From an uncultured Pseudanabaenaceae cyanobacterium (GTDB lineage: Bacteria > Cyanobacteriota > Cyanobacteriia > PCC-9006 > JAAUQQ01): a DNA stretch of 35,019 bases. The notes under the pieces were generated by a model. It saw only the letters and a program-made list of their open reading frames with translations. It searched no databases and had not been told where the DNA came from. Location of the stretch: positions 1 to 35,019 of the forward strand of contig CALECT010000094.1 in the NCBI GenBank assembly GCA_937949725.1, read 5' to 3'. Numbering within the stretch: position 1 is the stretch's first letter; each line of letters begins with the position of its first letter. The position numbers and the translations under genes were made by a program. Below are positions 34,722 to 35,019 of the stretch, in pieces.

Positions 34722-35019
34722 TTGCGTACCTGGATTGAAGAGGACATTCTCTATATCCATGCCGATGATGTCCCCGCTTATAAAAAGCAGGGCTCTATCG
34801 TCCGCAACAGTTTCTTTTGGGCCTTGCGATCCATTGCTGCCCAGTCATCTATGGGCAAGGCTTGGGAATTCGAGACCGCAGTCTGGTTTGCCCTCCAGCG
34901 CATGCTGACCAATTTCACAGACTCGGGCTATTTGGGGACCCGCGAAACCCAGCTAGAGTTTCGCGAAGATGAAACCATTCCTGCCCTGCTCCAAACCATG
35001 GCGACTTGGATTCCTGCCG
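34722..35019 (+). CDS. Unrecognised gene, 3' end beyond the window
   Basis: A frame open to the window edge encodes at least 99 residues, starting MRTWIEEDILYIHADDVPAY and rich in aromatic and charged residues (later WALRSIAAQSS, AWEFETAVWFALQRML, TRETQLEFREDE). There are no membrane segments or signal peptide in this part. The start is TTG, chosen because AGGAGAA (34708-34714) lies seven bases upstream and no ATG is close. The protein is not recognised. It diverges from the cupin gene. Codon use and composition look like the neighbouring genes, so I consider it real. Confidence 0.7.
   Translation, partial: MRTWIEEDILYIHADDVPAYKKQGSIVRNSFFWALRSIAAQSSMGKAWEFETAVWFALQRMLTNFTDSGYLGTRETQLEFREDETIPALLQTMATWIPA

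Overview
The window is a stretch of cyanobacterial chromosome. The evidence is the very frequent HIP1 octamer GCGATCGC (for example near 339, 1312, 2576, 10803, 13848, 22291 and 34645), moderate GC content, and gene families typical of cyanobacteria: a CimA-type citramalate synthase, a stand-alone 2Fe-2S ferredoxin, an S41 carboxyl-terminal processing protease, an M50 protease fused to TPR repeats, PRC-barrel and 2TM proteins, and an LCP ligase beside GDP-mannose synthesis. I cannot name the genus. I see no tRNA, rRNA, CRISPR array, prophage or complete insertion sequence.

Layout. 1-8.7 kb: a possible transposase tail at the very edge (3-122), trmD (-), a Cas4-like/RNase H-like nuclease of the TM0106 type (+), then a leftward run of M50-TPR protease, small membrane protein and YgfZ (-), with a PRC-barrel protein diverging (+). 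8.7-13.7 kb: TPR lipoprotein (-), glycosyltransferase-like protein (-), cimA (-), 2Fe-2S ferredoxin (+), Pro/Ala-rich exported protein (+) closed by a strong terminator. 13.7-24.7 kb: dxs (+), response regulator-histidine kinase (+), proA (-), exported protein (+), S41 protease (-), ElyC/YdcF protein (+), Roadblock-like protein (+), radC (-). 24.7-31.6 kb: LCP ligase (-) diverging from manC (+), HAS-barrel-like protein (+), 2TM protein (+), MocR regulator (-) diverging from a 113-residue protein (+). 31.6-35 kb: PhzF protein (+), aqpZ (-), cupin (-), and a 3'-truncated unrecognised gene (+) running off the end.

Most genes are single units in alternating directions, separated by shared terminators (20519-20557, 32771-32819) or divergent promoter regions. 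The functions are largely housekeeping: tRNA modification, isoprenoid precursors (dxs), proline (proA), isoleucine precursor (cimA), cell-envelope glycopolymers (LCP, manC, ElyC), periplasmic proteolysis, and water transport (aqpZ).

I did not find a clear undescribed multi-gene system. The signals most worth a second look are regulatory or structural: three concentric inverted repeats midway between the MocR gene and its divergent partner (31181-31244); a strong minus-strand terminator at 28704-28741 with no minus-strand gene feeding it; a ribosome-binding-site hairpin in front of the nuclease gene (1211-1233); and an unusual nuclease active-site motif in that gene. Starts were corrected from the longest reading frame for the PRC-barrel gene (7084), radC (24645) and aqpZ (33745).
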